Shown here: positions 46,701 through 59,959 of the stretch, one piece after another
Numbering within the stretch: position 1 is the first letter of the stretch
How the letters are laid out: each line of letters starts with the position of its first letter
From: Welwitschia mirabilis
Lineage: Eukaryota > Gnetophyta > Gnetopsida > Welwitschiales
Assembly (NCBI GenBank): GCA_051453625.1
Contig: JBOZIK010000001.1
Span: forward strand, 228,915,843 to 228,979,842
DNA: 64,000 nt
Reading direction: 5' to 3'
Program-made: the position numbers and the translations under genes
Notes under the pieces: generated by a model
The model's database searches: none
Seen by the model: only the letters and a program-made list of their open reading frames with translations
Told to the model about the DNA's origin: nothing

Positions 46701-48894
46701 TGCATAAAGAAGAAACAAAGTAATTTATTAAATGTTTCTTATGTAAGCATGGTAGATCTTAATATAAAAGGCTAAAATTAATTATTAGGTGATGAAAAAT
46801 GCAACTTATCAATTTTAAAGTCTTTTTCTCAATATGGGTAGTGATCTTATCATCTTCAAGGATGGGACCCTTATCTCTAAAAAGAGCAAAAGGATAAAGC
46901 ATGAGTTATGTTGGTGGGAATTCCAACTCATCAGTTAGTTTTACATTTTTAAACTATATACCCTCTTTAAGAGAGAGTATAATGTAATGATGGTGAATTA
47001 ATTATACCTTGGTAAACTTTAATTTTCTTACATTTATGCCTCCCTATTGACTTGGTGATGAAATCTAAGTAAATCCTACTACTATGCCTTCACTCTTCAT
47101 CATATACATCCTCAATTACTAAGAGGTGTATAAGAATCTAAACCTGAAGGCACTTGGGATGTTTTCACTTAAGAGAGATACAACTCTCTATATGGTCAAA
47201 ACTTTATAGTTATAATAGTTAAAGACTACACAATAAGACTAAAGCATAATGCAGCCTTATACAGATTGATGATTATGTAAGACTCACCATGTCCACCATT
47301 AATCAAAACTTATTACCAGTGAAAAAAATGTTATAAGTGTAGGGGATAAAAGTAATTTTTAATTTTAATCCTGAAGGAAAAAAATACATTTTAAATGTGA
47401 CATTAAATGTGAAAGTAAAAGAGACCCAAAAAAAACAAAGGTAAAGTGATGATTATGATATAGTTAAGCTAAGTAGTTCTTGTTTACCATCCAGCTTGGC
47501 GTGATCTATCTAAATCACAAAAATAGGTCTAAGAAAGTGAAAAGTAAAATCAAGTAAATCTTTCTCTCATTCTAACTTGATTTGAAAAGTGATTTTTAAG
47601 CTTATAATTCTTGAAGAATGCCTAAAAACTCAAAATAAAGTTGAAAATACTCAAAAATATAAAAAAATGCACAAAAATGTGCATGTATATACAATAAGGC
47701 CAAAAAACTAGATAATGGCTAACTAAACTGCATGCATGTAAAATTGAGCAATGGTCAAGTAATGGCTCAAGAAAACTTCGTGTACATAAAAACAAAAATG
47801 TGCTAGCCAAATTGGGTAATTTTACATGTGTAAGGCAAAAGGGCTTTGGCCAAAAATTAAACCTTAGCTAAAAATTTTTAAAAAATTAATTTTTCTCACA
47901 TTGTAAAGTTTATTCTTATATCAGTTTGATTTCTCAAATTATAGCTAATACGTAACCACTAGTGCTAGTAGTTCTTGCCTTGCCAATGCATTAAAAAAAG
48001 GAGAATCTTTTCATTTATTTCAATGTCTAATATGAAAGCCAAGTTAATATTTTCAAATTCATTTAAAAATAGAGGAATCTAAATTAAACACATTCGAAGT
48101 TTAATAGGTTGAGGATCAAAGGTCTTTAATTTAAAAATAAAAATTCATGATTACAAGTACCTACTTACATAGAGCTAAATCCAAATGTACAAGAAATGTC
48201 AATCCAAAAAAGTATGAAAGAAATGCCATTGCTTGTGTTTTTAAAAATCTAATAAATAAAATAGAGAACTAGAAATATCTCTCTTGCATGTAAGATAGAT
48301 GCTTCTTGAAAATTTAGAAAGTAAGTTTTTTTTGTATATTCTTTAAGGAAAATTAAAGCTAAGCTTAAAGAGGCTCATATTAGACATCAACATTTTTACT
48401 AGTGGCTTACAAACAAAGCTAGCTTAAATCATTAAAGTCCATGTGGAAACATTACTAAATACCTACTTGAATGTCTTGAAGTAGAGTTAACGCTACTTTG
48501 ACATTGTAAAAAAAAGGAAGGAAAAAGAATTATCATAAATGAACAACACATCACTTGCTTTAACACAAAAAAAACATATCAATAAGAGTTTGACTTTGTA
48601 AATTAGGGCAAAAAACATGGGAAAAAAAGGGGTGGGGTAACACTTACAATAAAACTTTAAGAAATCTTAAACAAATTTAAAAAAAATTAGAGATTACGTT
48701 AAGAAATTTAAAAAAACTTTAAATGAAGGTTATGAAAAGGCCTAAAAGGATCCAATAAGGAGGCCAAAAAGGCCAAATAGGAGGCCTGATAAGAGGTCCT
48801 AGAACCTTTAAGATTTTAAGGAAATATGAAAACCGTAAGAAAAAAGAATCTAAGAAGCTAAAGAGTGGCTAAGAAAATCCAAGAAAGTCATTAA

Positions 48895-48971
48895 AGTTTT
48901 GATACCACTTGCAAGAGCAACTAGGTGCTTCAATACCACATGCAAGAGTAGCCATATGCTCTAATACCAAT
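48895..48971 (-). other. Triplicated primer-binding-site module of element F
   Basis: After the LTR end, minus strand GGTATTAGAGC (intact-looking PBS) is followed by two further degenerate copies, GGTATTGAAGC and GGTATCAAAAC, each 31 bases on. Similar intervening words (ATGGCTACTCTTGCATGT, TAGTTGCTCTTGCAAGT) separate them. Confidence 0.75.
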
Positions 48972-49171
48972 TGTAGGAAAGAGTGATGAGCAAGAAAGAA
49001 TAAGAAAAACCTACTAATTAATTTTCTAAAATAATAACTTTATTTCTTACTATTAATTATGAAAATAAAGCTTGATTTTATAATAAGCAAGAACACCTAA
49101 TTAGCATTTTTACTAGGATTTTTATCTCTTCTAAGTATGCCCCTATGATGTAACTTATTAAATTCCTAGCA
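48972..49171 (-). repeat. Right (5') LTR of element F (200 bp)
   Basis: Minus strand starts TGCTAGGAATTTAATAAG and ends TTTCCTACA. It shares CTAATTAGGTGT, AAGCTTTATTTTCATAAT and ATTTTAGAAAAT with the left LTR. Confidence 0.8.
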
Positions 49172-50400
49172 CTTTACAATAAAGTTTTCATAGATAATAT
49201 AAAATACAAGGTCATGTAAAATACCAGATGAAGGCATTAGACTTTAAGAGCTTAGGATTATATCTAAGAACTATAAATTTTTTATTTGTAAGTCATAACT
49301 AAAGGGAATTAATTAGGCAAATAGCCCATGTTTAGACTTTAACAATGAAACTACATATCACAAATATATGCTTAAATGATTCCTAATCTTTGCATGGGGG
49401 CAATGAATGGGGTGTAATCCTAGGTTATAAATATGACAAAGAAATCCTTTAACAAGAAAATATTAGCTTAAGTTCTTATGTTTTGGAAGTATAGGCATCT
49501 TCTAGAGGTTAAAAAACCCTTGTAATTCATATACTTTAGTGTTATCCATTTGCCATTTTCTATTTAATCTTTGAGAAACTATGATATCTTATTCCATTAA
49601 ATTATAGATCATTTTTAATATGTAAGCTCTTATATTCCACATTTTATATACTTTTAATTGGTTAAATATCACACATGTTAATCTCTTAGATAATTATATG
49701 ATACCTCTTTTAATTAAAGGCTTTATAGCAAATATCGTCTATGTTTATAAGCAACATGTTTTTTATATTTTCATTTAAAATAATGTTGAAGATATACATT
49801 TTTCTTAATTTTGAATTATAGGTAGTTGTATAATATTTTAAGTAATTAATCATATTTTTAGTAATTTTTTATAGTTTTGGTATTTGTAGTTAAATATAAT
49901 AATAATAGTTCATTAATAAAAAATTTATTAAAAAATGAAATTAATAAATAGAGGCTCAATGTTTATATCTTTTGATATATACTTGAATGGCACTTGGATA
50001 TCAAAATTGATTATTTGGTTTTATATTATTTTTTCCTTTATTTTTTATAGTTTTAGTTGGCTGGTTCTCTTTTAATCTTACTTCTCTTGGTTCTATTTAT
50101 ATTATGTGAAAGGATCATGTTGCTGAGATGAGCTTGTTAAAAGTTTCTCCTCACCTTTCTCTATAGCCTATTATATACATCTCTGTTGCCTTAATGAAAT
50201 ATCTATTTCCCCTAATAAATAAAAGATATCAAATTTTTAAAATAAAATGATTATGTTTATGTAAAAACATTTAATTTACATGGGGAATTATTAAATTAAA
50301 AAGTTAGAAGAAGGCATGAGGTAATAATAAAATATTTAAATATTTACATAAATGATATATGCCATTGTGGTTTTCCTTATTTATCTCGTCTTCATAGAGA
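49172..50400. other. AT-rich stretch, nothing recognised
   Basis: The word AATAGCCCATGTTTAGAC (near 49320) resembles the start of some copia LTRs on the minus strand, but no partner was found. Confidence 0.4.
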
Positions 50401-50409
50401 CATCCTCAT

Positions 50410-50456
50410 AATAGACTAGTGCTTCCATGACATTGTGGTTGTGAGTTCAATTCTCC
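50410..50456 (+). other. tRNA-derived SINE-like head
   Basis: TAGACTAGTGC resembles a pol III A box (TRGYNNAGYGG, two mismatches). GAGTTCAATTC 30 bases on fits the B box (GWTCRANNC). The spacing is shorter than in a true tRNA, and no cloverleaf is formed, so a decayed SINE or tRNA pseudogene is likely. Confidence 0.35.
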
Positions 50457-50732
50457 AAAAAGTTTTTCAACAAATTTACTCATTTATTTATGTGCTTTTT
50501 CCAAGTCTAAAAAGTAAAAGTACTTGGTAAAAGTAAATGATTAATGTAATTAGTAACACAAGTTAATAAAAGTTAACTATACTATGTCAATCTATGACAT
50601 TTCCTTTCTAGTGTTTTATGCTAATTTAATGTATCTTGAAATTAATGAGCATGTAAATAAGTACATGTACTCTTATTCATAAATCAAAAAGAATGAGAGA
50701 GCATGTTTAATCTATCATGACCTTTATGCTTC

Positions 50733-50774
50733 TTAATATTTATAAAGGTACTTCATTAATATTTATAAAGGTAC
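50733..50774. repeat. 19-bp direct duplication
   Basis: TTAATATTTATAAAGGTAC at 50733-50751 and 50756-50774, identical, four bases apart. Confidence 0.9.
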
Positions 50775-50999
50775 ATGACAATGTTGTATTTTTTGTATAG
50801 GAAAAGATCAATTATTATAATGCACATTACACATTGTTTAATGCATGTTTTAAATTGATTAAATATGTTTATGATTCTATCAAAGATTAAAAAAACTGGC
50901 ATGCAGAAATTATGTATGTAATTAATCTTATTAATTAAATCAAGAAAATTATTCACTACAAGTAGGTGGTTGTATTATAAATATCATATCTTCTTATCA

Positions 51000-51480
51000 T
51001 TTATACACCATTATCACTTATTACTCAATCTTATTCGTCTTAGTAATCATCAATCTTATCCTATTCAATGTGATCAATTTTATCCAGTTTAATGTGATCA
51101 TGTTACCATGTGGATAAAACAATGTGCATGGTTTTTGACTACTTACAACAAAAGCCTTTGGTCTATTATTTACCTATAAATAGATCCCTTCTCTCTCTTT
51201 TAAATTAATTCATTCATATGCTATCAAAAATCTCTTTCATTCTTCCATCTTATTCTCTACTCATCCTCTTGCTTTGAGTGTCGGATTTGAATCTTGGGTC
51301 TTCAAGCTTGAAGCTAAGGATTTTGAAGCTTATGTCTTCCTCAAATATTCATCACATTTTTATCAAGTATGAGTTACTAATAATTTTATCTTTGAAGTAG
51401 GTTTGCTCTACTTACTTTGTTCTTATGTTATCTCTCGTTTTTGAGAAAACTAATTATAGAAGAAAGTATTTCTTTAGGCC
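51000..51480 (+). mobile_element. Possible Tat-type LTR fragment
   Basis: TATAAATAG (51175-51183) is followed about 90 bases on by GCTTTGAGTGTCGGATTTG, similar to the R/U5 word TTGAGCGTCGGAG of plant Tat (Retand/Grande-like) LTRs. No second LTR or element edge was found. Confidence 0.35.
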
Positions 51481-51489
51481 ACTACATAT

Positions 51490-52540
51490 GCTTATTATAG
51501 TGTTCAATTTATTGAAATAATCCCTTCTATTAAGCTGAAACTAACATGAGAGAAATATTTAAGGAATCTTTTTACATGCTTTATTACTAAGGCTACTAAT
51601 GAAAATAGTTGGCCTAGTGACTAGGGATTTACTTTAATATTTGGATATCCATGTTTATCTTAGAATATTGAATAATTGAATACTACCATAATTCTTTTTT
51701 GCATTAAATGTGGATTAGAATCATCTTATTAGGATAAATTATTAATCCCTTAATTTTATTTATGATAAGTAATCATTTATGTCAAATCCTTAGGCTTCTT
51801 AATCTTGTTTTTGAAAAATGAATCTTGTGTATTGATTTTCTTGATTGATGTTCCTTTGAATTAGTTAAAATTTATTTTATATATTCCATACACTAGTTAG
51901 ATTTAATATTTGTATCAATCTTATTAACTATAGTTGGCAGGAATTTATTTAAATGGTTTTTATGTTCTCATTATAACTAAAGTTTATATTTTTCAAAATG
52001 GAAGTATAACTTAAGAATATCATAAATTATTAAATAAAACTCAATGAGATGAGATTCTTTTAATAAGTCTAGGATTCTATTATCATTATAAAAATTTTGA
52101 AATATTGATATTCCTATGTGTGATAAATTTTTAAAAATTGTTTTATGAATATGACTCATAAATTAATAACAGAAATCAATAAGCATTTAGTTTTATTTTA
52201 TAAAACCTATACTTAACAATGAATGAGAATTATAAGTTGTAGAAAACTAAATAATCATTCCAAAGAGTTTTCAATCACTTAAAAATTCATAATAGTTTAA
52301 GAGTTATAACCTTTTTGATATAATGTACTGTTATAACAAGCCTAAAAATATATGCAATTTGTGCACTTAAAGCATGGTTTTAGAAAATATATTTATAAGA
52401 ATTGAAACATGATAAAATTAATTTCTACAGATTATACTGTGAGTCTGGCTTAAAAAAATGTATCATAATTTACTTTTGTCTTTATAATTTAACTAATTAT
52501 CAGTTTTTAGTCCCAGACACACAAAAATAAAATAATAATA
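51490..52540. other. AT-rich stretch, nothing recognised
   Basis: Only a short (AAT)n run near 52525-52548 is noted. Confidence 0.5.
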
Positions 52541-52549
52541 ATAATAAAA

Positions 52550-53450
52550 GAAAGGAAAATGTTAAGTGCCTTCCGTTAGAGGGCCATTCCACTCATAATG
52601 TAAGCACTCTTATAAGATAGCCATCATTAAGTCTTAATGATTACGCCCTTGGCAACCAAACTACCTAAATTCAAAATGCAAATGTGTGCAAAAACCATCT
52701 AAATATGCACTTCAAAATTCTAGTATAGAATCACCTCTAAAGGGCAAGAGGATCTACCAATCATCAAATTTTCATGTCAACTACTAAAAACCAAGGATCA
52801 CATAACATAAAACAAAAAATTCTCGACTTGTGAGACAAACGACAAAAGCTTCCCAAAAACTATATCTGCCCTTAGCATTCCAACGAATGCTCACTGCCTA
52901 TCACTAGCCGTATTCCATACATGTTTCATGCCTACGCCATCCCTCTTCTCATAAATTCTGCAATATGCCCTACAAAACTCTCAGAAATTCTAACTTTTAC
53001 CACAAGAGCCTGATGACATTGAAATCACCATCATCATATCATACTCCTCCATGAAACCATATTGTTTCATGCCAAATCTTTGCCAAATAGGAACACATAA
53101 TCAATCTATGTAGGAAAAAAAATAAATAAATAAATAAGAGAAAAAAAATGTTCTCCATGCAATAGAGGAGCGTGTGTCAGCCACAGGAGGGTGGGCCCTG
53201 CTTCCAAGCACAGTCCTAGCTCTCCACTGCATGATGCACTTGCATGAATCACAATGGGGCAATTAAGAAAAGATACCTGACCATCTAAATATTTTTCTTC
53301 TTACCACATTAATCCATTCTTGTTATCTCCATTTAAATGTGAAGGACCAATTTAAGGAGAAGTACAATTGTTTAGATCTCTTAAGCGTCTTAAAACCCAA
53401 CCAACATCCTCCATAGGTGGTGGTGGTGTATGTGCTTCTTTCTCCAGAGA
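52550..53450. other. Less AT-rich segment, possibly the 3' part of the adjacent LINE
   Basis: Composition is richer in G and C, and CG dinucleotides are present (CCTTCCGTTAGAGGG, GAGGAGCGTGTGTC). Minus-strand frames are short. Position downstream of a minus-strand L1 RT makes LINE 3' sequence the likeliest identity. No polyA tail could be located. Confidence 0.35.
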
Positions 53451-54800
53451 AAGTAACGTCCAAGCCTTTCAATTTTATTAACTATACTAGTTGGAGTCTT
53501 AAAGCAAGCCATGAGGTACATGGAAACTGTATGCAAGTGGGCTTTAATCGCTTGGAGCCTCCCAGTGTTAACATCTTAGTTTGCCATCCATCTAATCTCT
53601 CTTCTAGTTTCTTAATAATTTCCAACCAATGACCTTTCACCATCCACCCCAAGACACTTGGTATAAAAAGGACTAATGGTACCATATGTAAGATCACTAA
53701 CTCGATTAACCATTTCTAGTCTTATATTTACACCAATCATAGTACTCTTCCACATGTTTATTTGTTGACTTGAGGCTTTAACAAATTGAACCAAAATCAT
53801 CCTTAAACAATTACACTTTACATCCACAAATAATTGGTTATCATCCCTAAACTATAAAAGAGTGAAATCCCTATAATCTCTAACCTTCATATTTTCTTGT
53901 GCATCAATAATTATGGAAATACGCCTTTGGATTGCAATAATAAAAAGAAAGGTAATACAGGTCACCCTAGCAAAGAACATGAGTGTCTTAAATTGGATTT
54001 CGTCTATTTTTTTTTAAATAATTTACCATTGACAACAATTAAGTTCTTAGTTCCAGCATGGCATTGTTTCAACTTCTCACACCAATAAGATGAAAAATCT
54101 TTTACCTATAAACTTTTATTTATATAAGTCCAGTTAACAATTTCAAATGCTTTACTTATATCAAGATTCAAAGCTAATAAAGGCTTCCTTTGACTCATAG
54201 CTGAGGAGAATAACTCATGCACTAAGATTACTTGATCTATAATGATTCTACCCTTCATGAAACCAACTTGATTTTGGCCAAAAATATCACTAAGAACCTT
54301 CCTAGTCCTATTAGTCATAAAGTTGGAAATAATCTTATAAAGTGTAAAGAACAATCTTATTGACCTAAAATCCTTTAGCTTTTCAGCATTTCTTATTTTA
54401 GGAAGCAAAGTAATGACGATTGGATGAAAATTGGCCAAAATATGAATATTACATTAGAATGGAAAAAATCATCTCTTCAATATCCTTATGAACAATGTTC
54501 TTGTATACTTTAAACAAACCAATGGGGAATCCATCCTTACCTACAGCCTTTTTTATTGGCCATATGAAACACAACATCTCTAATTTTGAGGGCATGTAAA
54601 CACTTGTTAGAAGAGCAATATCTAAATAGATAGCCTTCATTTTACAATGCATGTCAACTTGTTTCATTTGTTTTAATTTCTTAAAGGCACATTGAGTTTG
54701 GTCAAAAGAATAATACCACATTTTAATGTTATCACCTAGGAGGTTGTGACAACCTTTCATGTTCTAGCATAGAAGCTTCAATGTGCCTTAGGAAATGAGG
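53450..54800 (-). mobile_element. L1-type LINE remnant
   Basis: A minus-strand reverse transcriptase with L1 motif order and no LTRs, integrase or protease. The endonuclease domain expected upstream (right, 54800-55300) is not recognisable, so the copy is 5'-decayed or truncated. No target duplication or tail was established. Confidence 0.85.
53480..54760 (-). pseudogene. L1 reverse transcriptase (decayed)
   Basis: In order: WPIKKAVGKDGFPIGLFKVY (usual KAPGPDGFPxxFF), ITLLPKIRNAEKLKDFRSIR (usual IxLIPKKxxPxxxxDFRPIS), LYKIISNFMTNR, SDIFGQNQVGFMKGRIIIDQ (usual QxAFVxGRxIxDN), LLALNLDISKAFEIVNW (usual ALKLDMSKAYDRVxW) and NLIVVNGKLFK. Next is LL-stop-FRDDNQLFVDVK, where FADD is FRDD (about 53828-53860). 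The C-terminal part is HWLEIIKKLEERLDGWQTKM and LTLGG. Stops and frame changes occur between blocks. Confidence 0.9.
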
Positions 54801-57800
54801 CTCCCCCTGGCCATTCTGTCTTGCTAATATCTGAACCTTCACAAATGATTTCTGCTTACTTCTCACCTAAATTTCTCAAATTATGTATACCTTAACTTCC
54901 CCAACTTATTCAAATCAAAGGAACCCTCAATCTCATTGAAATAATCATGAAGATTTTTCTTGTCATCATTCTCATCATGCATATTTCCTTAAGAGCTCTA
55001 TGTAATTAAGACTATCATATTCTAATACTATTATTCTCATAATCTTTCAAGTTTGTAAATCTTTCTTTCAGCATTTTCTACATACCTTATTTCATTTTAT
55101 TTTCCTTTAGATCCTTAATCTTTCAAACCCAATGTTTCTTATTGATTGTAGCCTAATAGTTGTTAATATGCAACTTTTGATAAAAACTTTGATAAGTAAA
55201 GGAGATCATGCCATTTTGTGCTACATTAATAGTATGATTTCCTTTGGAAATATCATTGTTGTTGGCATTTCCAATGGCTATAAAGCATAAGAGAGTAAAG
55301 AAAAGAAACAGAAATTTAAATTAAGCCCATCTATACCAAACCAACATCATTTTGATTTCAAAACTTTTCATCTCTATCATTAAAACAACTTTTCCATGGT
55401 GTAAATTTCCAAACATCTACCCATGCTTGTCATGTTTCTCAAGAAATTAAAAAATATCAGCTATATGAGGAAATAATGTAAGCTAAATTCTTTCATACCT
55501 CACAACACAAACTTTGAAGCCCCAGTCTTAGAATGTCTATAGAATCCGTTCCTTTGTTAGCATTTCTGATAGTAATCTTATTAAAGTATTAGTAATCTAT
55601 GATATCAATTTTAAATTTTTGATCTTCATAATCATAAAATTAACATACTCAATGTACTTTTCTTTGAAGATGATTGGTAAAATTGAAATGATACACAAAA
55701 AATTAACATGACCCTGACTTAAGTATATACATCCACACCTATATATAATGTTACTAATTATAAAAATTATTTAGTAAAAGTATATTAATATTCCAAGAAT
55801 GTAAGTTTGATAATAATAAAAATAATTTTATCTTATATTATTTTTGTTTAATATCTTTTAGTAAATTACAAGTTATGTTTTTCTTATTAAGGCCTTTATC
55901 CTTTAATGATAAGTGAAATTCTTGTTTTCAATGAGTTTGATTATCTAATTAATTAAAGAATGTGTACTCTAGGGTTTTCACTTTAGTAATTTACTTAACT
56001 TAATTAATTTTTTTGATTTTAATCACTTTTATTTATTTTATAGCTAAAGGGTTTTAAGTAAGAATTATATCTTATTATCCCTAACGAACTTTGCATTTAC
56101 TATTATTTCTCTTTACTAATCATATTACAAAAGTAAAATTTACAACTTTAACTTGGGAATAGGGAAAGTTGTCATAGTTTTATGCATAGAGTAGTTTTTT
56201 TAAAATAGAAATTTAAAGTGTTATCATAATTTATTCTAGAGTCAATATCATTGTAAATTAAATGAAAAAGAAATTATTCTACTAACTTGATTTCAATTAT
56301 TATATTTTAAATGCAAATACTTTCTAGTATGCCAAATGAAGTCATGTATATCATTAAATAATAATTAAATCAAGATAATCCTAATAATTATTCTCATTAT
56401 TAGATTTTATCATTAAGATGGACTGCATTGCATTTTTATTAGAAAACCCTTTAAGAAGTGTCCTTAATCACCACTCTACTATCCTAATCATGTACAGAGG
56501 TACTTTATGTTACACTAATTTTAAATTCTTTAAAGAATCAAGGATCCCTTATAAGGATTCATCCACCTCATGCATTGGTAGTTGTACTTTTGGAAGTATA
56601 TCAAGATAATGCCTAAGCCTATGAAGTTAAGCCAAGCCATGTTTGTTATAGTTTAAAACATGTTTACACTTAAATTATTATATATCTTTCCCATAAACTT
56701 TAGTAAATTAATGTATTTTTAAGGCTATTACTACTATATTTGTAATTGATTTATTCTTAAACATGTTTATTTATTAATTACTAAAATTGTTATTAAAAAA
56801 GACTTACTTTTATATTTTATTTATAAGTCATCATAAGTTGCCCAGACTTCATTAGAACCAAGATAATAAAAGAAACCAACATCATCATGTGAATCACTGG
56901 TTCTACTAGCATTATGGAGCTAAACAAATTCTACAAAAAACAAAAAGGTAATTACAAGCAAAGATAAGACATTAACCTTATATCCTAGTGCTAAATAAGT
57001 CTATCAAAATTATGGACTCTATATCTATGTTTTATCACCTAAGGAGATATGTCACTAATCATCTATTGATTTAAAAAAAAAAGCAACAAATATCTTCAAC
57101 TTTAATAAGAGATATAAAAGCATAATTATCCTTCATCTTTCATTTGTTACTTGATCATGAAGCTTAGAGTCCATTATTGTCAAAGCACTATTCATCATCA
57201 TCCATTGGAATGCCATTTTAAATTGAGAATTCTAATGACTATGATAAAAGGCTTGTCTTATCATGAGGTTCTAAACCTCCTTCTTCCTTCTTAGGTACGA
57301 GGAAAGGATTGATTCATTTAGTGTCTGTCATGGCTTACCTTAGAATTTGATTTTTAACTTGGTATTATGTATAGTAGTCGCATTATTAGTAAATGCACTT
57401 TGATCTATGATTGAATTTACTTTACTTTTTCATCTATAATTTAACTAAGATTACTAGTTATGTAATAGTGTTTTCTAATTATCTTATATACTTATTTTAT
57501 AGATTCATTCATTGAATGTTTTATAATGTTTAAATGATTGGTATATTAGTAGATGATATCTTTTATTCTATTTAAATGTTTTCTACATTTTCTTATAGGA
57601 TGTAAAATTTCTTTTACTTATATTTCATTATATTTAGAATTTGCAATGAATAATTTATTGCTTATTTTGGAAACCAAGTTGCACATACTAAATTATCCCT
57701 TATTTAGCTACTGTTTGCATAATATATTTCCTTATAAACAATTGTTATTGATTCTTAGGAGGAGATATCAACTTAATTAAAATTTTTCTTAATTACTTTC

Positions 57801-58880
57801 TAAACTCTCCTCATAAACAAACTTCTCTTTGAAATCTATTTTAAGTTCGTGTAAGCTTTAAATCACCTTTGTAGTTCCTATAAGAGAATGATAAGTAGGG
57901 ATACTTATACTACAATACAAGCTCTAGTTTATTATTTAGGATTGATACCTAAACCATGACCGCTAAGCCCATCTTCCTTAGATCATAATTTATTATACAA
58001 ATCAACTTGTAGAAATTTTTTTTAGTTCCATTACTACAGATTGTAATTGATGTTCCTTGGCTTGTTAACAACTATTTTTGTTTTGAAAGTTTTTCCTTTT
58101 TTTGGTTTTTTAATTGATTTTATCAAAAATACCAAAAACATTTCTACATATGTTTTGCATATCCTTACATCTAAAGCACAATAACATGGATCTACTAACA
58201 TTCACTTCAGATTTGTATAGCAAAAAACACCCTTTTCTAGATGTGATTAATCCTTGTTTTTGCATTCTTAGATATAAAGGGAATAGGTTTGATTTAGCTA
58301 CCTAAATTCATGGAGCCTATACATATGTGTTGTGATTGACATGTATGCTTATTATATGATTTTTTTTTTTTGAAACTAGAAATGTTTTTTATTAGAGACC
58401 ATTTATCAAATAGTATAACTTTTCATATTATTTTTCGTTTTCCACCCATAATGAAAAATTTGCAATTTAATTGGTATTATTGTCACTTCTAATAGTGTTT
58501 TCTTTATATGTTCTAAAGTTCTCTATTATTTAATTTGTAAATTCTTTAATCTAGTAATTTTCATTATCTTCTATTAGTAGTCTGTCATAAAATTTTCTTA
58601 TAAATCTAGGCTTCTTATTTATCATTAGATCAGATATACCACTAAATAAATTCATAAGAAAAGTAATGAAAAAGTAAAATATTAACCACCTTTAAATGAT
58701 TATGGAATTGAATTTAACTAAGATTATTTAAAACCTTCATTTTAGACTAGTGAGAAATTAACTTAAAAACTCATTGATTTTCTCTTTGCTAAGTTAACTA
58801 TATCTAATATAGATATAGAGAATGTATGTTAATGATTACCAAGAAAGAATTATAAAAATTTGATTATCTAATTATACTTT
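54800..58880. other. AT-rich stretch, nothing firmly recognised
   Basis: 54800-55300 may be decayed LINE sequence. 58120-58140 has ATCAAAAATACCAAAAACA, a word typical of gypsy leaders, fitting the gag that starts at 58880. A 5' LTR for that gag should lie here, but I could not delimit it or its PBS. Confidence 0.4.
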
Positions 58881-58889
58881 CTTGCATGG

Positions 58890-59470
58890 TTTTAGCCCTA
58901 CATACAAATAGAATTGGAATAACATCATCAATTTGTTACCCAAATCCCATGTTTTAGATTTTGATGATTTCTATGAACACTTAAGAGAATTTAAAGCTTT
59001 AAATTTAATCATAAAATATTAATATAGATTAATTAGTATGAAGATTTTCCCTTATCTTTAAAAGAAAAAGCAAAATTTTAGATATACAACACCTCATCTT
59101 ATTAGGTCACAAAGAGCTTTTAAATGTGAATTTTTAGAACAATACTTCCCAAAACACAAATCTTATTATCTTAGAAGAAAAATTAGAGATTTTCAAGAAA
59201 AATATAAAGAACCTTTTCATGAGGGATTTGAGTTCTTTAAAAAATTATTAAAGAGATGTCAACAATATGGTTTTTAGGCTTAAGATTTTCTATGAAGGAA
59301 TAAGTGCACATAAAAAGTAATCAATAAATATTATGAGTGACAGAAATTTCACATTCAAAGGTCCATATCAAGCACAGGAAATCTTTGAGACCATGGCTTT
59401 GAGCTCTGAAAATTAGATAGAATTTTAAGAAATACTAATGTATCTAAACAATATCTAAAGCCATAGGATA
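58890..59470 (+). pseudogene. Gag of element G (decayed)
   Basis: Readable: FVTQIPCFRF, FYEHLREFKALN, then RSQRAFKCEFLEQYFPKHKS (usual W-E-xx-xxFLxKYFPxxK), RRKIRDFQEKYKEPFHEGFE and FFKKLLKRCQQYGF (usual FYECWERFKDLLxxCPHHGF). The ~60-codon block from 59100 is unusually clean. Matrix/nucleocapsid parts are unreadable. Confidence 0.85.
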
Positions 59471-59959
59471 ATAAATATATAACTAGGATGAAGAAATGGT
59501 CTCGGTTGAGAAGTTACATGACATCACTAAAAAGTTAGATAACCTTGAGGTACCTAAATCCAAAACCACTAGTGGCATAGCTATAGCTAATGAGTATCCC
59601 TCTATTTTACTTTACAAAGAGATATTAATCAAAAAACTAAAGATTAAATAGTTAATAGGTCCTTTTAGAGATAATAATAATAATAATAATAGTCATAGAA
59701 ACCATCACTTAATTATGGAAATTCTTACAACTCAAATTAGGGAAACCACCTTTGTTTTTCATGGTAAACTTGAGAGAACAAAGAATCTAATTCATAATAA
59801 CCTAGTCATGCTTAAAGTAGATCACTAAAAGACATTCTAAAATAACTCATGTATGCTTAATTGGTTGTTCATAATAAGCAACATGAAATTAATTATCAAG
59901 CAAATAAAACTCTAAAACATATAGATTAAAGAATGAAACAAATTTTTAAACTAAAATCC

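Larger units (their letters stand above)
42884..49171 (-). mobile_element. Element F: Ty1/copia retrotransposon with 0.2-kb LTRs
   Basis: On the minus strand, a 5' LTR at 48972-49171 is followed by a Met-tRNA primer site, a Gag with zinc knuckle, GAG_pre-integrase, integrase, a polypurine tract and a 3' LTR at 42884-43081. Length is 6.3 kb. The order is that of Ty1/copia. RT and RNase H are not recognisable: only about 0.6 kb separates the integrase/linker from the polypurine tract. The left LTR is itself followed by a second PBS-like sequence. Confidence 0.8.

Noticed and set aside
56418-56609. 63-codon plus frame as a copia RNase H piece
   Set aside because: No motif of the family can be aligned; kept as unrecognised.
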